Shown here piece by piece: positions 1-9,289 of a stretch of DNA of 64,000 nt (positions are counted from its first letter, which is position 1; every line of letters begins with the position of its first letter). A model generated the notes under the pieces. It was not told the origin of the DNA, ran no database searches, and was given only the letters and a program-made list of their open reading frames with translations. The stretch spans positions 62,001-126,000 of the forward strand of contig NZ_SDKM01000011.1 in NCBI RefSeq assembly GCF_004519545.1, in the 5' to 3' direction. The stretch comes from Nocardioides guangzhouensis. Its GTDB lineage: Bacteria > Actinomycetota > Actinomycetes > Propionibacteriales > Nocardioidaceae. The translations under genes were made by a program, and so were the position numbers.

Positions 1-1032
1 AAGCAGGGTCGCGACCGGCTGCACGCCCCGGCCCCGATCCTCAAGCAGATGGTCACCGCGGGCCTGCTCGGCCGCAAGACCGGCAGGGGCTTCTACACCT
101 ACGAGGCGCCGGACAGCCCGATCGTGGTCCCGGACGACAAGACCCCCTCTGAGGACGACAAGCCGCAGCTGCGGCACGACATCCGCACCGTCGGCGTGGT
201 CGGCACCGGCACCATGGCCTCCGGCATCGTCGAGGTGTTCGCGAAGGCCGGCTACGACGTCGTGTACGTCGGCCGCTCGGCCGACAAGGTCGACGGCGTG
301 CGCGCCGCCATCGCGCGTTCCCTGGACAAGGCCATCCAGCGCGGCAAGCTCGAGGAGTCCGCGAAGGACGAGGTGCTCGGCCGGCTGACCGGCACCACCG
401 CCCTGGACGACCTGGCCGCGGTCGACATCGTGGTCGAGGCCATCGCCGAGGACCAGGCGATCAAGACCACCCTGTTCGAGAACCTCGACGACATCTGCAA
501 GCCGGGCACCATCCTCGCCACCACGACCTCCTCGCTGCCGATCATCGCGCTGGCGAAGGCGACCAGCCGGCCCCAGGACGTCGTCGGCATGCACTTCTTC
601 AACCCGGCGCCGATCATGAAGCTGGTCGAGGTGGTCACCACCGTGTCGACCGCCGACGACGTCGCGGAGACCACCCGGGCGCTGTGCGAGAAGGTCGGCA
701 AGGTGGCCGTCTCCTGCGGTGACCGGGCCGGCTTCATCGTCAACGCGCTGCTGTTCCCCTACCTCAACGACGCGGTGAAGATGCTCGAGGCGCACTACGC
801 GACCGCCGACGACATCGACACCGCGATGAAGCAGGGCTGCGCGCTGCCGATGGGTCCCTTCGAGCTGCTCGACGTGGTCGGCAACGACGTGTCCCTGGCG
901 ATCCAGCGCGAGCTCTACCTCGAGTTCCGCGAGCCCGGCTTCGCGCCCGCGCCGCTGCTGGAGCACCTGGTGACGGCCGGCTACCTCGGCCGCAAGACCC
1001 AGCGCGGTTTCCGGGACTACAGCACCCGCTGA
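1..1032 (+). CDS. 3-hydroxyacyl-CoA dehydrogenase, tandem-domain, 5' partial
   Basis: The frame is open from base 1, so the true start lies upstream. The first ~35 codons (through LGRKTGRGFYTYE) are the C-terminal tail of one dehydrogenase domain. A second, complete domain follows: Rossmann loop GVVGTGTMASGI, the HFFNP segment carrying the catalytic His, and the C-terminal GPFELLDVVG helical region, ending in a second LGRKTQRGFRDYS tail. The gene therefore appears to encode two fused copies of the 3-hydroxybutyryl-CoA dehydrogenase (PaaH/HbdA) fold. Role from the family: NAD(P)-dependent oxidation or reduction of 3-hydroxyacyl-CoA in the cytoplasm. With the thiolase and Ccr further along, it would feed crotonyl-CoA formation. 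Whether both domains are catalytic cannot be judged, because the first is cut off. Confidence 0.9.
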   Translation, partial: KQGRDRLHAPAPILKQMVTAGLLGRKTGRGFYTYEAPDSPIVVPDDKTPSEDDKPQLRHDIRTVGVVGTGTMASGIVEVFAKAGYDVVYVGRSADKVDGVRAAIARSLDKAIQRGKLEESAKDEVLGRLTGTTALDDLAAVDIVVEAIAEDQAIKTTLFENLDDICKPGTILATTTSSLPIIALAKATSRPQDVVGMHFFNPAPIMKLVEVVTTVSTADDVAETTRALCEKVGKVAVSCGDRAGFIVNALLFPYLNDAVKMLEAHYATADDIDTAMKQGCALPMGPFELLDVVGNDVSLAIQRELYLEFREPGFAPAPLLEHLVTAGYLGRKTQRGFRDYSTR

Positions 1033-1170
1033 TCGTCCGGGCTCAGGCGCTCCTCGAAGGACACTCTTCACAATCGGGCCTGCAAAGGGCAGTATCTCCC
1101 GCGACCGCGTGAAATGCGGTCACAGTCTCCGGGATCTCTCTCGGGATCTCGGGCCTACCCAGGGAGACAC

Positions 1171-3990
1171 ATGTCCAGCACCAGGTTCGCGCGGTCACGC
1201 CTGCGCGCAGCCGCGGTCGTCCCCGCCCTCGCCCTCGCTGCTGTCGGAGTCGCGACAGTGGGGACGAACGGTGGCGCGACCGCAGCACCCAGCAACGCCC
1301 CGGTCACCACGCCGGCGGCGGGTGACGACTACTACATCAACTACGTCGCGCCGCGGGCGGAGAAGTCCTCCGACTACGACGCGAAGGTCGACCAGAAGAC
1401 CGGCACGGCCTCGAAGCAGAAGCAGCCCGACGCGCTCTCGCTCGCCTACGCCGCCGACCGCAAGAACGCCAAGGGCAACCCGACCACGGCGCGCGAGCTG
1501 GCCAAGCTCGAGGCCAAGGCCATCGAGACCGGCCAGAGCCCGCAGCAGATCAAGAGCCAGTACAAGGGCGCCAAGACCACGCAGACCGCGCGGCTCCTGA
1601 CGATCCTCGTCGAGTTCAACGACCAGGCCGACGACGACTTCACCGGCGTCCAGGTGCCGCGGACCGTCTTCGGTGACCGCACCTGCGTGCCCGGCACCGT
1701 CCAGAACGGCCCGAAGCACAACGGCATCCCGAACCCGGCCGACTCGGCGGTGAAGGACAACAACTCGATGTGGGTGCCGGACTTCTCCTCCGAGCACTAC
1801 AACAAGATGCTCTACACCAAGGACGGCATCACCGAGCGGGTCCGCAAGGACCTCACCGGCCCCGACGGGCAGTCGGGCTTCGACATCTCCGGCTACACGA
1901 TGAAGAACATGTACGAGGAGATGTCCAAGGGGGCCTACACCGTGAGCGGTGCGGCCACGCCGTGGGTCACGGTCCCCCACTCCGAGGGCTGGTACGGCGC
2001 CTCCCGCTGCACCAACGGCGTCCCGCCGATCCCGCAGGCCATGAACGGCCACCCGGACAACCCGCTTGGCCCCGGCCAGCTGCCGATCGACGCGGTGGCC
2101 GCGCTGGCCAAGGCCCAGCCGGACTTCCCGTGGGCCGACTACGACATCGAGGACCAGGGCGACCGCGACGGCGACGGCGACGTCAACGAGCCGGACGGCG
2201 TGATCGACCACGTGGTCCTCGTGCACGCCGGTGAGGACAAGTCCGGTGGTGGCGGCGCCGAGGGCGTCTACTCCATCTGGGCGCACTCCTCGGCCGTGGC
2301 CGGCGGCGCGCCGGTGCCCGGCACGAACCTCCGCCTGTCCAACTACATCGTGCAGCCCGAGGACTCCGGCGTCGGCGTCTTCGCGCACGAGTACGGCCAC
2401 GACCTCGGCCTGCCGGACCTCTACGACACCTCCGGTGCTGCGGACTCCGACGTCGACTTCTGGGACCTCATGAGCTCCGGCTCGCACTCCGGCCCGATCT
2501 TCCAGTCGATGCCGACCCACATGGGCCTCTGGGACAAGTGGGTCCTGGGCTGGGCGAACCCGGTCGAGGTCAGCCCCGGCAAGGACGAGCGGGACGTGGT
2601 GGTCGGGCAGACCAGCCGTACGCCGAAGGGCACCGCCGACGGCATCAAGGTCAACCTGCCGAACAAGGTGATCCAGCTCGCGCAGCCGCACAGCGGCGGC
2701 ACCATGTGGTACTCCGGCGCCGACCAGGACTGGGCGGACTCGAGGATGAGTCGCACCGTCCAGGTCCCGAACGCCAGTGACGCGAAGTTCTGGATGTGGA
2801 ACAACTTCGTCATCGAGCAGGACTGGGACTTCGGATTCGTCGAGGTCTCGACCGACGGCGGGAACACGTGGACCGAGCGACCCGTCTACGACGAGACCGG
2901 CAAGCTGGTCTCGACGGACGACGCGTACGGCGACCCGAACGGCCGCCTGCACGACTACGGCGACAAGAAGTACGGCCTGACCGGCACGTCCAACGGCTGG
3001 CGGCACGACTACGTCGACCTGAGCGGGTTCGCAGGGCAGACCGTCCAGGTGCGGCTGCGGTACGCCACCGACGCGGGCTTCCTGGAGCGCGGCTGGTTCG
3101 GCGACGACTTCTCGGTCACCGGCGGTGGCGCGACGACGTGGAGCGACGACGTCGAGGGCACCGACGCCAACGGCTGGACCCTCACGCCGGGCACCTTCAC
3201 CGACACCTCCGGTGCGGGCTGGCACAAGGACTCCGGCACCCAGGTGAAGGCGCAGTACTACCTGGTCGAGTGGCGCAACTACGACGGCTTCGACAAGGGC
3301 CTCCAGTACGCCTACGACACGACGTACCAGACCGACTCCGGCGCCTGGAAGGTCGAGAAGATCAAGTACAACGCGCCCGGTGCGCTCGTGTGGTACCGCG
3401 ACACCACCTGGGGCAACTCCAACCAGGTCACGACCAACCTGACCTCCCTGCCGAGCTACGGCGCCAAGGGCGGCCTGCTGGTCGTGGACAGCCACTACGA
3501 GCCGTTCCGACGGTCCGGGGCGAACGCCGGCCTCGACCCGACGACGCTGAAGAACCTGCCCTCGCGGCCGCAGTCGTCGAACAACGCCTTCGGGCTGGTG
3601 CCGACCAAGCAGTTCGACGAGTGCCAGGCGCTGGCCGACGGCAGCGGCGAGCAGTGCAACACGTTCGGCCCGCAGCCGGCGGTGAGCACCTTCACGGACG
3701 CCAAGACCTGGTACCCGGGTCTGGAGTACCGCGGCGGCACGCTGTACTACCGCGACGTCGACGCCTCGACCGTGATCCCGTCGCGCGGCAACGCGCCGTA
3801 CACGACGCGGATCGTCGACGCCAATGGCAACCCGTTGACGGCGCTGTACGGCGCCAAGGTGGGCAGCACCACCCTCGGCAGTGGCAACCCCGGTGATGCC
3901 GGTGTCGCCTACGGCGTGGTGGTGAAGGTGGTCGAGGTCAAGAACGGCAACACGGCGGCGAAGATCCACGTGGTCCCAGCGACGCCGTGA
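1171..3990 (+). CDS. Secreted M6-family (immune inhibitor A-like) metallopeptidase
   Basis: The 939-residue protein starts at ATG 1171, preceded by AGGGAGA; an in-frame upstream start at 1114 has no ribosome site. The N-terminus is a signal peptide (basic residues, then AAAVVPALALAAVGVATV, then Ala-rich cleavage region). The zinc site HEYGH is at residues 406-410, followed by DLGLPDLYD, typical of M6/InhA peptidases. A long C-terminal half (about residues 500-939) holds beta-sandwich, InhA-type regions (VRLRYATDAGFLERGWFGDDFSV). Family role: exported zinc endopeptidase. The upstream spacer carries a small hairpin (GACCGC/GCGGTC, 1103-1121). A strong hairpin terminator follows the gene. Confidence 0.88.
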   Translation: MSSTRFARSRLRAAAVVPALALAAVGVATVGTNGGATAAPSNAPVTTPAAGDDYYINYVAPRAEKSSDYDAKVDQKTGTASKQKQPDALSLAYAADRKNAKGNPTTARELAKLEAKAIETGQSPQQIKSQYKGAKTTQTARLLTILVEFNDQADDDFTGVQVPRTVFGDRTCVPGTVQNGPKHNGIPNPADSAVKDNNSMWVPDFSSEHYNKMLYTKDGITERVRKDLTGPDGQSGFDISGYTMKNMYEEMSKGAYTVSGAATPWVTVPHSEGWYGASRCTNGVPPIPQAMNGHPDNPLGPGQLPIDAVAALAKAQPDFPWADYDIEDQGDRDGDGDVNEPDGVIDHVVLVHAGEDKSGGGGAEGVYSIWAHSSAVAGGAPVPGTNLRLSNYIVQPEDSGVGVFAHEYGHDLGLPDLYDTSGAADSDVDFWDLMSSGSHSGPIFQSMPTHMGLWDKWVLGWANPVEVSPGKDERDVVVGQTSRTPKGTADGIKVNLPNKVIQLAQPHSGGTMWYSGADQDWADSRMSRTVQVPNASDAKFWMWNNFVIEQDWDFGFVEVSTDGGNTWTERPVYDETGKLVSTDDAYGDPNGRLHDYGDKKYGLTGTSNGWRHDYVDLSGFAGQTVQVRLRYATDAGFLERGWFGDDFSVTGGGATTWSDDVEGTDANGWTLTPGTFTDTSGAGWHKDSGTQVKAQYYLVEWRNYDGFDKGLQYAYDTTYQTDSGAWKVEKIKYNAPGALVWYRDTTWGNSNQVTTNLTSLPSYGAKGGLLVVDSHYEPFRRSGANAGLDPTTLKNLPSRPQSSNNAFGLVPTKQFDECQALADGSGEQCNTFGPQPAVSTFTDAKTWYPGLEYRGGTLYYRDVDASTVIPSRGNAPYTTRIVDANGNPLTALYGAKVGSTTLGSGNPGDAGVAYGVVVKVVEVKNGNTAAKIHVVPATP

Positions 3991-4031
3991 CCACCGCCTG
4001 ACCCGTGCAGCGAAGCTGACCAGAAGCAGGG

Positions 4032-4066
4032 CCGGGGCCCGTCCGCAGCCAGCGGACGGGCCCCGG
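4032..4066. terminator. Bidirectional hairpin terminator
   Basis: This is a perfect 15-bp inverted repeat (CCGGGGCCCGTCCGC and its complement) around the loop AGCCA, lying between two convergent genes. There is no T-tract, as is common in high-GC actinobacteria. Confidence 0.8.
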
Positions 4067-4094
4067 TGCGTGTGCAGGGGGAGCGGTACGGCGG

Positions 4095-4742
4095 TCAGCC
4101 GCGGTCCTCGACCAGGTCCGGGCGGGTGGCCAGGATCAGGCCGAGCACGGTGTAGCCGAGCAGCAGGTGCACCGCGGCGACGACGTCGCCGGCGCCGTGG
4201 CCCACGATGCCCATGACCGGGACGCAGACCGGCGCCCACGTCTCCGACAGGAACGACCAGACCCGGGCCCGGCCCCGCCAGCGACCGGCGATCGCGACCT
4301 TGATGCCGATGAGGAACATGCCCAGCATGGACAGCGGCCAGAACATGTCGATGGCGTGCATCCAGGCGGCGTCGCGCTGCTCCGGCAGGAACGCGTGCAG
4401 GATGCTCCACAGCATGGCGACGCTCAACAGCACCCGCTCCAGCTTCAGCAGCCGACGCGAGATCGCCTTGACGCCGGTCGCCCGGGTCGCCATCTGCACG
4501 TGCAGGAGGGCCATGACGCCGACCTGGAAGGCCAGCCCGGTCAGGTCGGTGACCTTGACCCCGAGCTCGGTGTCGGGCTCGAAGCCCCAGACCAGGTTGG
4601 CCACCGCCCACGAGGCGGTGCCGGCGGCCAGGGTGAGGCCGACCCGGCGGATCGTGGTCGGGGACATCGTGGCCGGCGCCGCGCCGGTCGCGGTGGCGAC
4701 GTCGGTACGGGCGGTGGCCGGGGTGGTGGTGATGTTGTTCAT
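4095..4742 (-). CDS. Hypothetical integral membrane protein
   Basis: The 215-residue protein starts at ATG 4742 with AGGAG upstream. A polar Thr/Ala-rich N-terminus (about 30 residues) is followed by roughly five to six hydrophobic segments, for example VGLTLAAGTASWAVANLVW, LLSVAMLWSILHAFL, PLSMLGMFLIGIKVAI and VHLLLGYTVLGLILA. I do not recognise a named family. It is divergent from the histidine kinase/response regulator pair, with a 178-nt shared promoter region. That arrangement makes it a plausible target of the two-component system, but this is inference only. Confidence 0.75.
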   Translation of the reverse strand: MNNITTTPATARTDVATATGAAPATMSPTTIRRVGLTLAAGTASWAVANLVWGFEPDTELGVKVTDLTGLAFQVGVMALLHVQMATRATGVKAISRRLLKLERVLLSVAMLWSILHAFLPEQRDAAWMHAIDMFWPLSMLGMFLIGIKVAIAGRWRGRARVWSFLSETWAPVCVPVMGIVGHGAGDVVAAVHLLLGYTVLGLILATRPDLVEDRG

Positions 4743-4920
4743 CGCGCTGCGTCTCCTGTGAGGACTGCGGTGCTGGTCACCGCGATGACAGGACTCTCCG
4801 GCCGGCCCGTCCCGGGCGGTCAGGGCGAGCTGTCCCGAACCGCGTCACGTTCCGCGTCCCGGTCACGACGGGATGCGCGTCCCACGGACAACGGGACGCG
4901 GGCTGGGGCAGGCTTCTCCC

Positions 4921-7110
4921 ATGTCGCTCGCCGCTACCACGCCCGCCGTACGGCGCTCCGCCGCGGGGCCGGCCGCGGTGTTCGTGGCGGGACTCTCGGT
5001 CGCGGTCGCCGCGGTGCTCGGCCCGCGGATTCCCGACGAGCACCTGGCGGCCCTCGACATGGTGGTCGGCTGGCCCGACGCGGCGGCCGGCCTGGCGCTG
5101 GCGGTCGCCGGTGCCGCCGTCCTCGCCCGCGGTCGGCACCCGCTCGGCTACCTGATGGCCGGCTTCGGCGCGTGGTGGGCGGTCGACAGCGCGGCCGGCT
5201 CGTGGCTGGCCTTCGCCACGACGTACGACCCCCCGCTGGCCGGATCGTCCGCCGCGTTCTGGGTCTACCAGCGGCTCGGCGCCGGGCTGCTCCTGCTGCT
5301 GCCGCTGGTGCTGCTGCTGTACCCCGACGGCCGGATGCCGGGCGGACGTCTCCGTGTGCCGGCCGTGGTGAGCCTGGCCTCCACGGCGCTGCTCCCGCTG
5401 GCGGTGCTGCTGGCCCCGTCCGACCAGGCCCAGCTGGCCTCGTCCGACGGCGACCTCCCCGCCGCGTACGCCGGCCTGCAGCTGGACCCGCTCTCGCTGC
5501 CGCTGCCCGACGACGTCTGGCAGGCGGTGCTCCGCCTGGCCTACCTCCTCGTTCCGCTCAGCCTGTTGGTTCCCTTTGCCGTCGTGGTCTCCCGCTACCG
5601 CGGCTCGACCGGCCTGCGCCGTACCCGCATGCGGTGGCTGCTGTGGGCCGCGATGATGGACGTGCTGGTGATGACGGGGGTGTGGCTGCTCCCGGACACC
5701 GTCACCTCGTGGGGTCTCACCGTCTGCGTGGCGCTGACCGCCGGCTCGGTCGCGGTCGGGCTGACCCGGCCCGAGATCGTCGACGTGGACCGGCTGGTGG
5801 GCAGCACGATCGTGTACGGCGCACTGGTCGTCGTGTCCTTCCTCGTCGACCTGGCGATCCTCGGCACCGCCGGCCGGTTCCTCGACGCGCACGTGTCGGG
5901 CGGCCAGGGGCTGGTCGTCGCGGTGTTCGTGGTGACCCTGGTCTACGCACCGCTGCGGCACCGGCTCTGGCGGCTGGTGCGGAGGGGGACCCGCGGCGAG
6001 CGGGACGACCCGTACGCCGTGGTGTCGCGGCTGGCCGAGCGGCTCGAGACCTCCGACACCCCGGGCGACCAGCTGCTCGAGGTCGCGGCCGCGGTCGCCC
6101 GCGCGTTCCGGACGACGTACGTCGGCGTCGAGGTGCTGCAGGCCGACGGGCGGCGGCTCCTGGTGGAGCACGGGACCGCGCCGGGTGAGCGGGACGCGAT
6201 GCCGATCAGCTACCGCGGCGAGCAGATCGGCTGGCTGCTGCTCCCGCGGGGCCCGCGCGCGTCGTTGCGCCCTGCGGACGAGCGGCTGCTGGCCGATGTG
6301 GTCCGGCAGGCCGCGGCCGCAGCGCGCACCGCGCAGCTCGCCGACGAGCTCCAGGCCAGCCGCGAACGGATCGTGACCGCTGTTGAGGACGAGCGACGGC
6401 GGCTGCGGAACGAGCTGCACGACGGGCTCGGGCCGACCCTGGCGGCGGTCGCCTCACGGATCGACCTGGCCCGGATGGCCGGCAGCCGCGAGGACACCGA
6501 CCGGCTGCTCGGCACCGCCCGGGTCGAGATCACCGAGGTGCTGGGGGAGGTGCGCCGGCTGGTGCACGGCCTGCGACCGCCGGCACTGGACGACGTCGGG
6601 CTGGTCGGGGCGGTACGGCAGCAGGTGGACCGGCTCCGGGCTCCCGGGCTCGCGGTCGACCTCGACGTGCCGGACCGGCTGGACGGGCTGCCCGCGGCGG
6701 TCGAGGTGGCGGCGTACCGGATCGTCTCGGAGGCGCTGACCAACGTGGTCCGGCACGCGGAGGCCACCGGGGCCGCGGTCGGCCTGAGGGTGGCGGACGG
6801 CCGGCTCGTGGTCGAGGTGATCGACGACGGAGTCGGCATCGACCCCGATGCGGCCGCCGGGGTGGGGCTGGTCTCGCTGCGCGAGCGGGCGGTCGAGCTC
6901 GGCGGCCGGACCGAGGTGACCGCACGTCCGGGTGGCGGCACCCGGGTGCGCGCGGAGCTGCCGCTGGGCGCGCGGTCCGCTGGCGAGCCGGTGCCGACGA
7001 CGGGGACGACGACCGGGACGACGACGGGGACGACGACGGGGACGACGACGGTGCCGACGACGGGCACGACGACCGGGACGATGACGGGGACGGGAAGGAC
7101 GGAGCGGTGA
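4921..7110 (+). CDS. NarL/LiaS-type membrane sensor histidine kinase
   Basis: About 729 residues. The chosen ATG 4921 sits 6 nt after CAGGCT, a near match to the leaderless -10 seen elsewhere here; an in-frame ATG at 4873 is less attractive. The N-terminal third has multiple membrane segments (LLLLLPLVLLLYP and others). A cytoplasmic sensor/GAF-like stretch follows, then the HisKA_3 helix ERRRLRNELHDGLGPTLA with phospho-acceptor His ~500, then HATPase_c (ALTNVVRHAEA, DDGVGID, GLVSLRERA). The protein ends in an unusual Gly-Thr repeat tail of about 35 residues. Its stop overlaps the GTG of the response regulator (GTGA). The signal sensed is not evident. Confidence 0.9.
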   Translation: MSLAATTPAVRRSAAGPAAVFVAGLSVAVAAVLGPRIPDEHLAALDMVVGWPDAAAGLALAVAGAAVLARGRHPLGYLMAGFGAWWAVDSAAGSWLAFATTYDPPLAGSSAAFWVYQRLGAGLLLLLPLVLLLYPDGRMPGGRLRVPAVVSLASTALLPLAVLLAPSDQAQLASSDGDLPAAYAGLQLDPLSLPLPDDVWQAVLRLAYLLVPLSLLVPFAVVVSRYRGSTGLRRTRMRWLLWAAMMDVLVMTGVWLLPDTVTSWGLTVCVALTAGSVAVGLTRPEIVDVDRLVGSTIVYGALVVVSFLVDLAILGTAGRFLDAHVSGGQGLVVAVFVVTLVYAPLRHRLWRLVRRGTRGERDDPYAVVSRLAERLETSDTPGDQLLEVAAAVARAFRTTYVGVEVLQADGRRLLVEHGTAPGERDAMPISYRGEQIGWLLLPRGPRASLRPADERLLADVVRQAAAAARTAQLADELQASRERIVTAVEDERRRLRNELHDGLGPTLAAVASRIDLARMAGSREDTDRLLGTARVEITEVLGEVRRLVHGLRPPALDDVGLVGAVRQQVDRLRAPGLAVDLDVPDRLDGLPAAVEVAAYRIVSEALTNVVRHAEATGAAVGLRVADGRLVVEVIDDGVGIDPDAAAGVGLVSLRERAVELGGRTEVTARPGGGTRVRAELPLGARSAGEPVPTTGTTTGTTTGTTTGTTTVPTTGTTTGTMTGTGRTER
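6997..7092 (+). repeat. 12-bp tandem repeat encoding Gly-Thr tail of the kinase
   Basis: Units of GGG plus three ACG/ACC-type codons repeat about eight times, encoding (G-T-T-T)n at the extreme C-terminus of the histidine kinase after the ATPase domain. Unit boundaries are slightly degenerate (GTGCCG and GGCACG variants). Confidence 0.85.
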
Positions 7111-7814
7111 CGGAACGGGTGGGGGACCAGATGGCAGGACAGGGTGCGGGCGGACAGCCGGTGCGGGTGCTGGTGGTCGACGACCACCCGGTGTTCCGCG
7201 AGGGCTTCGCGGCGCTGCTCGGCAGCATCGACGCGGTCCGCGTGGTCGGCACCGCCGCGACCGGCGTCGAGGCGCTGGCCGCGGTGGCAGCTGACCCGCC
7301 GGACGTCGTCGTCATGGACGTGCAGATGCCGGAGATGGACGGGATCGAGGCCACCCGACGGCTGGTCGCGGAGCACCCGGAGGTCGGCATCGTCGTGCTG
7401 ACCATGTCCGAGGAGGACGCCACCGTCTTCGACGCGATCCGGGCCGGCGCTCGCGGCTACCTGCTCAAGGGGGCCGAGCCGGACGAGGTGGTCCGTGCGA
7501 TCACCACCGTCGCCGCCGGCGGGGTGGTCTTCGGCGCGGTCCTGGCGGGCCGGATCGCGGAGTTCTTCTCGGCGGCACCGACCACGGCGCAGTCCCGCTT
7601 CCCGACGCTGAGCGCCCGCGAGCACGAGGTGCTCGACCTGGTCGCGGCCGGGCTCTCGAACCAGCAGATCGCCGGCCGGCTGTTCCTGTCCCAGAAGACC
7701 GTCCGCAACCACGTCCACGCGGTGCTCACCAAGCTCCAGGCCGTGGACCGCGCCGAGGCCATCGTCCGCGGACGCGACGCCGGCCTGGGCCGCGGCGGCC
7801 GCCCCGCCGGCTGA
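7107..7814 (+). CDS. NarL/FixJ-family response regulator
   Basis: 235 residues. The GTG at 7107 overlaps the kinase stop by 4 nt, with GGAAGGACGGAG upstream; an in-frame ATG at 7131 preceded by GGGTGGGGGA is an alternative. The receiver domain shows the acidic pair VVDDHP, phospho-acceptor Asp71 in VVVMDVQMPEMDG, and the conserved Lys in LLKGAEPDEVV. The C-terminal LuxR-type helix-turn-helix runs LSAREHEVLDLVAAGLSNQQIA...KTVRNHV. It is the partner of the preceding kinase and a DNA-binding transcription regulator; targets are unknown. Confidence 0.93.
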   Translation: MTERVGDQMAGQGAGGQPVRVLVVDDHPVFREGFAALLGSIDAVRVVGTAATGVEALAAVAADPPDVVVMDVQMPEMDGIEATRRLVAEHPEVGIVVLTMSEEDATVFDAIRAGARGYLLKGAEPDEVVRAITTVAAGGVVFGAVLAGRIAEFFSAAPTTAQSRFPTLSAREHEVLDLVAAGLSNQQIAGRLFLSQKTVRNHVHAVLTKLQAVDRAEAIVRGRDAGLGRGGRPAG

Positions 7815-7826
7815 GGAGCACGGACA

Positions 7827-7858
7827 CGCGGGGGCGGGCCCCGTGTCCCGCCCCCGCG
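7827..7858 (+). terminator. Hairpin terminator of the two-component operon
   Basis: A perfect 12-bp stem (CGCGGGGGCGGG and its complement) with an 8-nt loop begins 13 nt after the response-regulator stop. It has no T-tract. Confidence 0.75.
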
Positions 7859-7959
7859 CGTCCACGCACCGGGGGACACTTGTCCAACGGCCCGCGGGCG
7901 CGCGGGTTACGGCCCGGGGTGTCCGCGCCTGGTGCCGACCCGGCTGGGAGACTGGCCCG

Positions 7960-8733
7960 GTGAGCCTGCACACCACCGACCTCGGCGACCACGGGTCCCG
8001 GATCGTCTTCTGCCACGGGCTGTTCGGGCAGGGCCGGAACTGGACACAGATCGGCAAGGCGCTCTCCGCCGACCACCGGGTGACGCTGGTCGACATGCCG
8101 CACCACGGCCGGTCGGCGTGGCCCGAGGACTTCGACTACGTCGACGTCGCCGACCAGGTGGCGGGACTGCTCCCCGCCGACGACCCGGTGACGCTGGTCG
8201 GGCACTCGATGGGCGGCAAGGCGGCGATGGTGCTGGCGCTGCGGCACCCCGAGGTCGTGGCCCGGCTCTGCGTCGTGGACATCGCGCCGGTGGACTACAC
8301 GCACGCGGGAGAGTTCCGCGGCTACATCGACGCGATGCAGGGCATGGACCTCGCGTCGGTCAGCACGCGCGCGGAGGCCGACGCGGCCCTGACCGGCGCA
8401 GTGCCCAACCCGACCGTGCGCAGCTTCCTGCTCCAGAACCTCCGCCGCGACGGCGGCGGCTGGCGGTGGCAGGCCAACCTGGACGTGCTCGGCCGCGACC
8501 TGGCCGACCTCGGCGGGTGGCCGGAGCAGGACCTCGCCGGCACCGCGCCGTACGACGGGCCGGTGCTGTGGGTGGCCGGCGCCACGTCGGCGTACGTCCG
8601 CGACGAGTACGCCGAGCCGATGGAGCACTGGTTCCCGCGGGTACGCAGGGTGACGATCAAGGGCGCCGGCCACTGGGTCCACTCCGAGCAGCCGGAGGTC
8701 TTTCTCGAGGTGCTGCGCCGCTTCGTCCGGTAG
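7960..8733 (+). CDS. Alpha/beta hydrolase, YbfF-like esterase
   Basis: 257 residues from GTG 7960, with GGGAG 9 nt upstream. An in-frame extension back to 7843 would run through the terminator hairpin, so it is rejected. The alpha/beta-hydrolase signature is clear: oxyanion region FCHGLFGQGRNW, nucleophile Ser83 in GHSMGG, the acidic stretch VVDIAPVDY, and catalytic His238 in GAGHWVHSEQP. The DIAPVDY block resembles the YbfF esterase group. It is probably a soluble cytoplasmic carboxylesterase or thioesterase; the substrate is unknown. It is convergent with the CGNR gene, with only 16 nt between. Confidence 0.85.
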   Translation: MSLHTTDLGDHGSRIVFCHGLFGQGRNWTQIGKALSADHRVTLVDMPHHGRSAWPEDFDYVDVADQVAGLLPADDPVTLVGHSMGGKAAMVLALRHPEVVARLCVVDIAPVDYTHAGEFRGYIDAMQGMDLASVSTRAEADAALTGAVPNPTVRSFLLQNLRRDGGGWRWQANLDVLGRDLADLGGWPEQDLAGTAPYDGPVLWVAGATSAYVRDEYAEPMEHWFPRVRRVTIKGAGHWVHSEQPEVFLEVLRRFVR

Positions 8734-8749
8734 CGGCTCCGGGGGACGG

Positions 8750-9289
8750 TCAGACCCTGTCGGCCTGGCGGGCGCGGTAGGCGGCGACCGCGTTCCGGTT
8801 GCCGCAGGTGGTGGAGCAGAACCGCCGGGACCGGTTGCGTGACAGGTCGAGGACGACGCCGTTGCAGTCGTCGTCGGCGCACACGTCGAGCCGCGACATC
8901 TCGTCCGTGCGGATCACGTCGATCATCGCCATCGCGGTCTCGACCGCGATCCGGGTGGCCAGTGGCTGCTCGTCGTCGACGGCGTGCAGGTGCCAGTCCA
9001 TCTCGTCGTGCCGGACCAGGCGGGGAACCGCGTGGTGCCGCGCCAGGAGGACGTTGACCTGCCGCACCGCGTCGTCGCGGTCCGCGGTGAGCAGCCCGCG
9101 CAGCGTCGGCCGCAGCACCCGGACCTCGGCCAGCTCGTCCTGGGTGCGCCGGTGCCGGCCGGTGTAGGCGAACTCCTCGAAGTAGGCGTCGAGGTCGGCC
9201 ACGGACGCCATCGTGTCCGGCTCCTCGGCCGAGTTCACGAGGCTTACAGCGGCCTGGAGGGCCATTTCTGTGTCATGAGCGAAAACCAT
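8750..9289 (-). CDS. CGNR zinc-finger (ABATE-type) protein, putative regulator
   Basis: 179 residues. The N-terminus (ALQAAVSLVNS) resembles the stress-induced ABATE domain. The C-terminus has the CGNR zinc finger: C-x4-C (CADDDC), then FCSTTCGNRNAVAAYRAR. Family members are treated as putative transcription regulators. The ATG at 9289 has no Shine-Dalgarno; a TAATCT hexamer on the minus strand ends 6 nt before it, suggesting a leaderless start. An internal ATG (9265) is the alternative. It is divergent from an EamA transporter across a 38-nt gap containing repeated TGTCATGA motifs, so it may control that exporter and itself. Confidence 0.82.
   Translation of the reverse strand: MVFAHDTEMALQAAVSLVNSAEEPDTMASVADLDAYFEEFAYTGRHRRTQDELAEVRVLRPTLRGLLTADRDDAVRQVNVLLARHHAVPRLVRHDEMDWHLHAVDDEQPLATRIAVETAMAMIDVIRTDEMSRLDVCADDDCNGVVLDLSRNRSRRFCSTTCGNRNAVAAYRARQADRV

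Noticed and set aside
1033..1170. Riboswitch upstream of the M6 peptidase
   Set aside because: There is one small hairpin (1103-1121) and a short direct repeat, but no match to a riboswitch consensus I could recognise.
1195..4611. Very long minus-strand open frame antisense to the M6 peptidase gene
   Set aside because: It is a GC-rich shadow frame: low-complexity Arg/Gly/Val composition, no domain, and it spans two real genes in other frames. The same applies to other long antisense frames, for example at 37053-40322 and 59067-61475.
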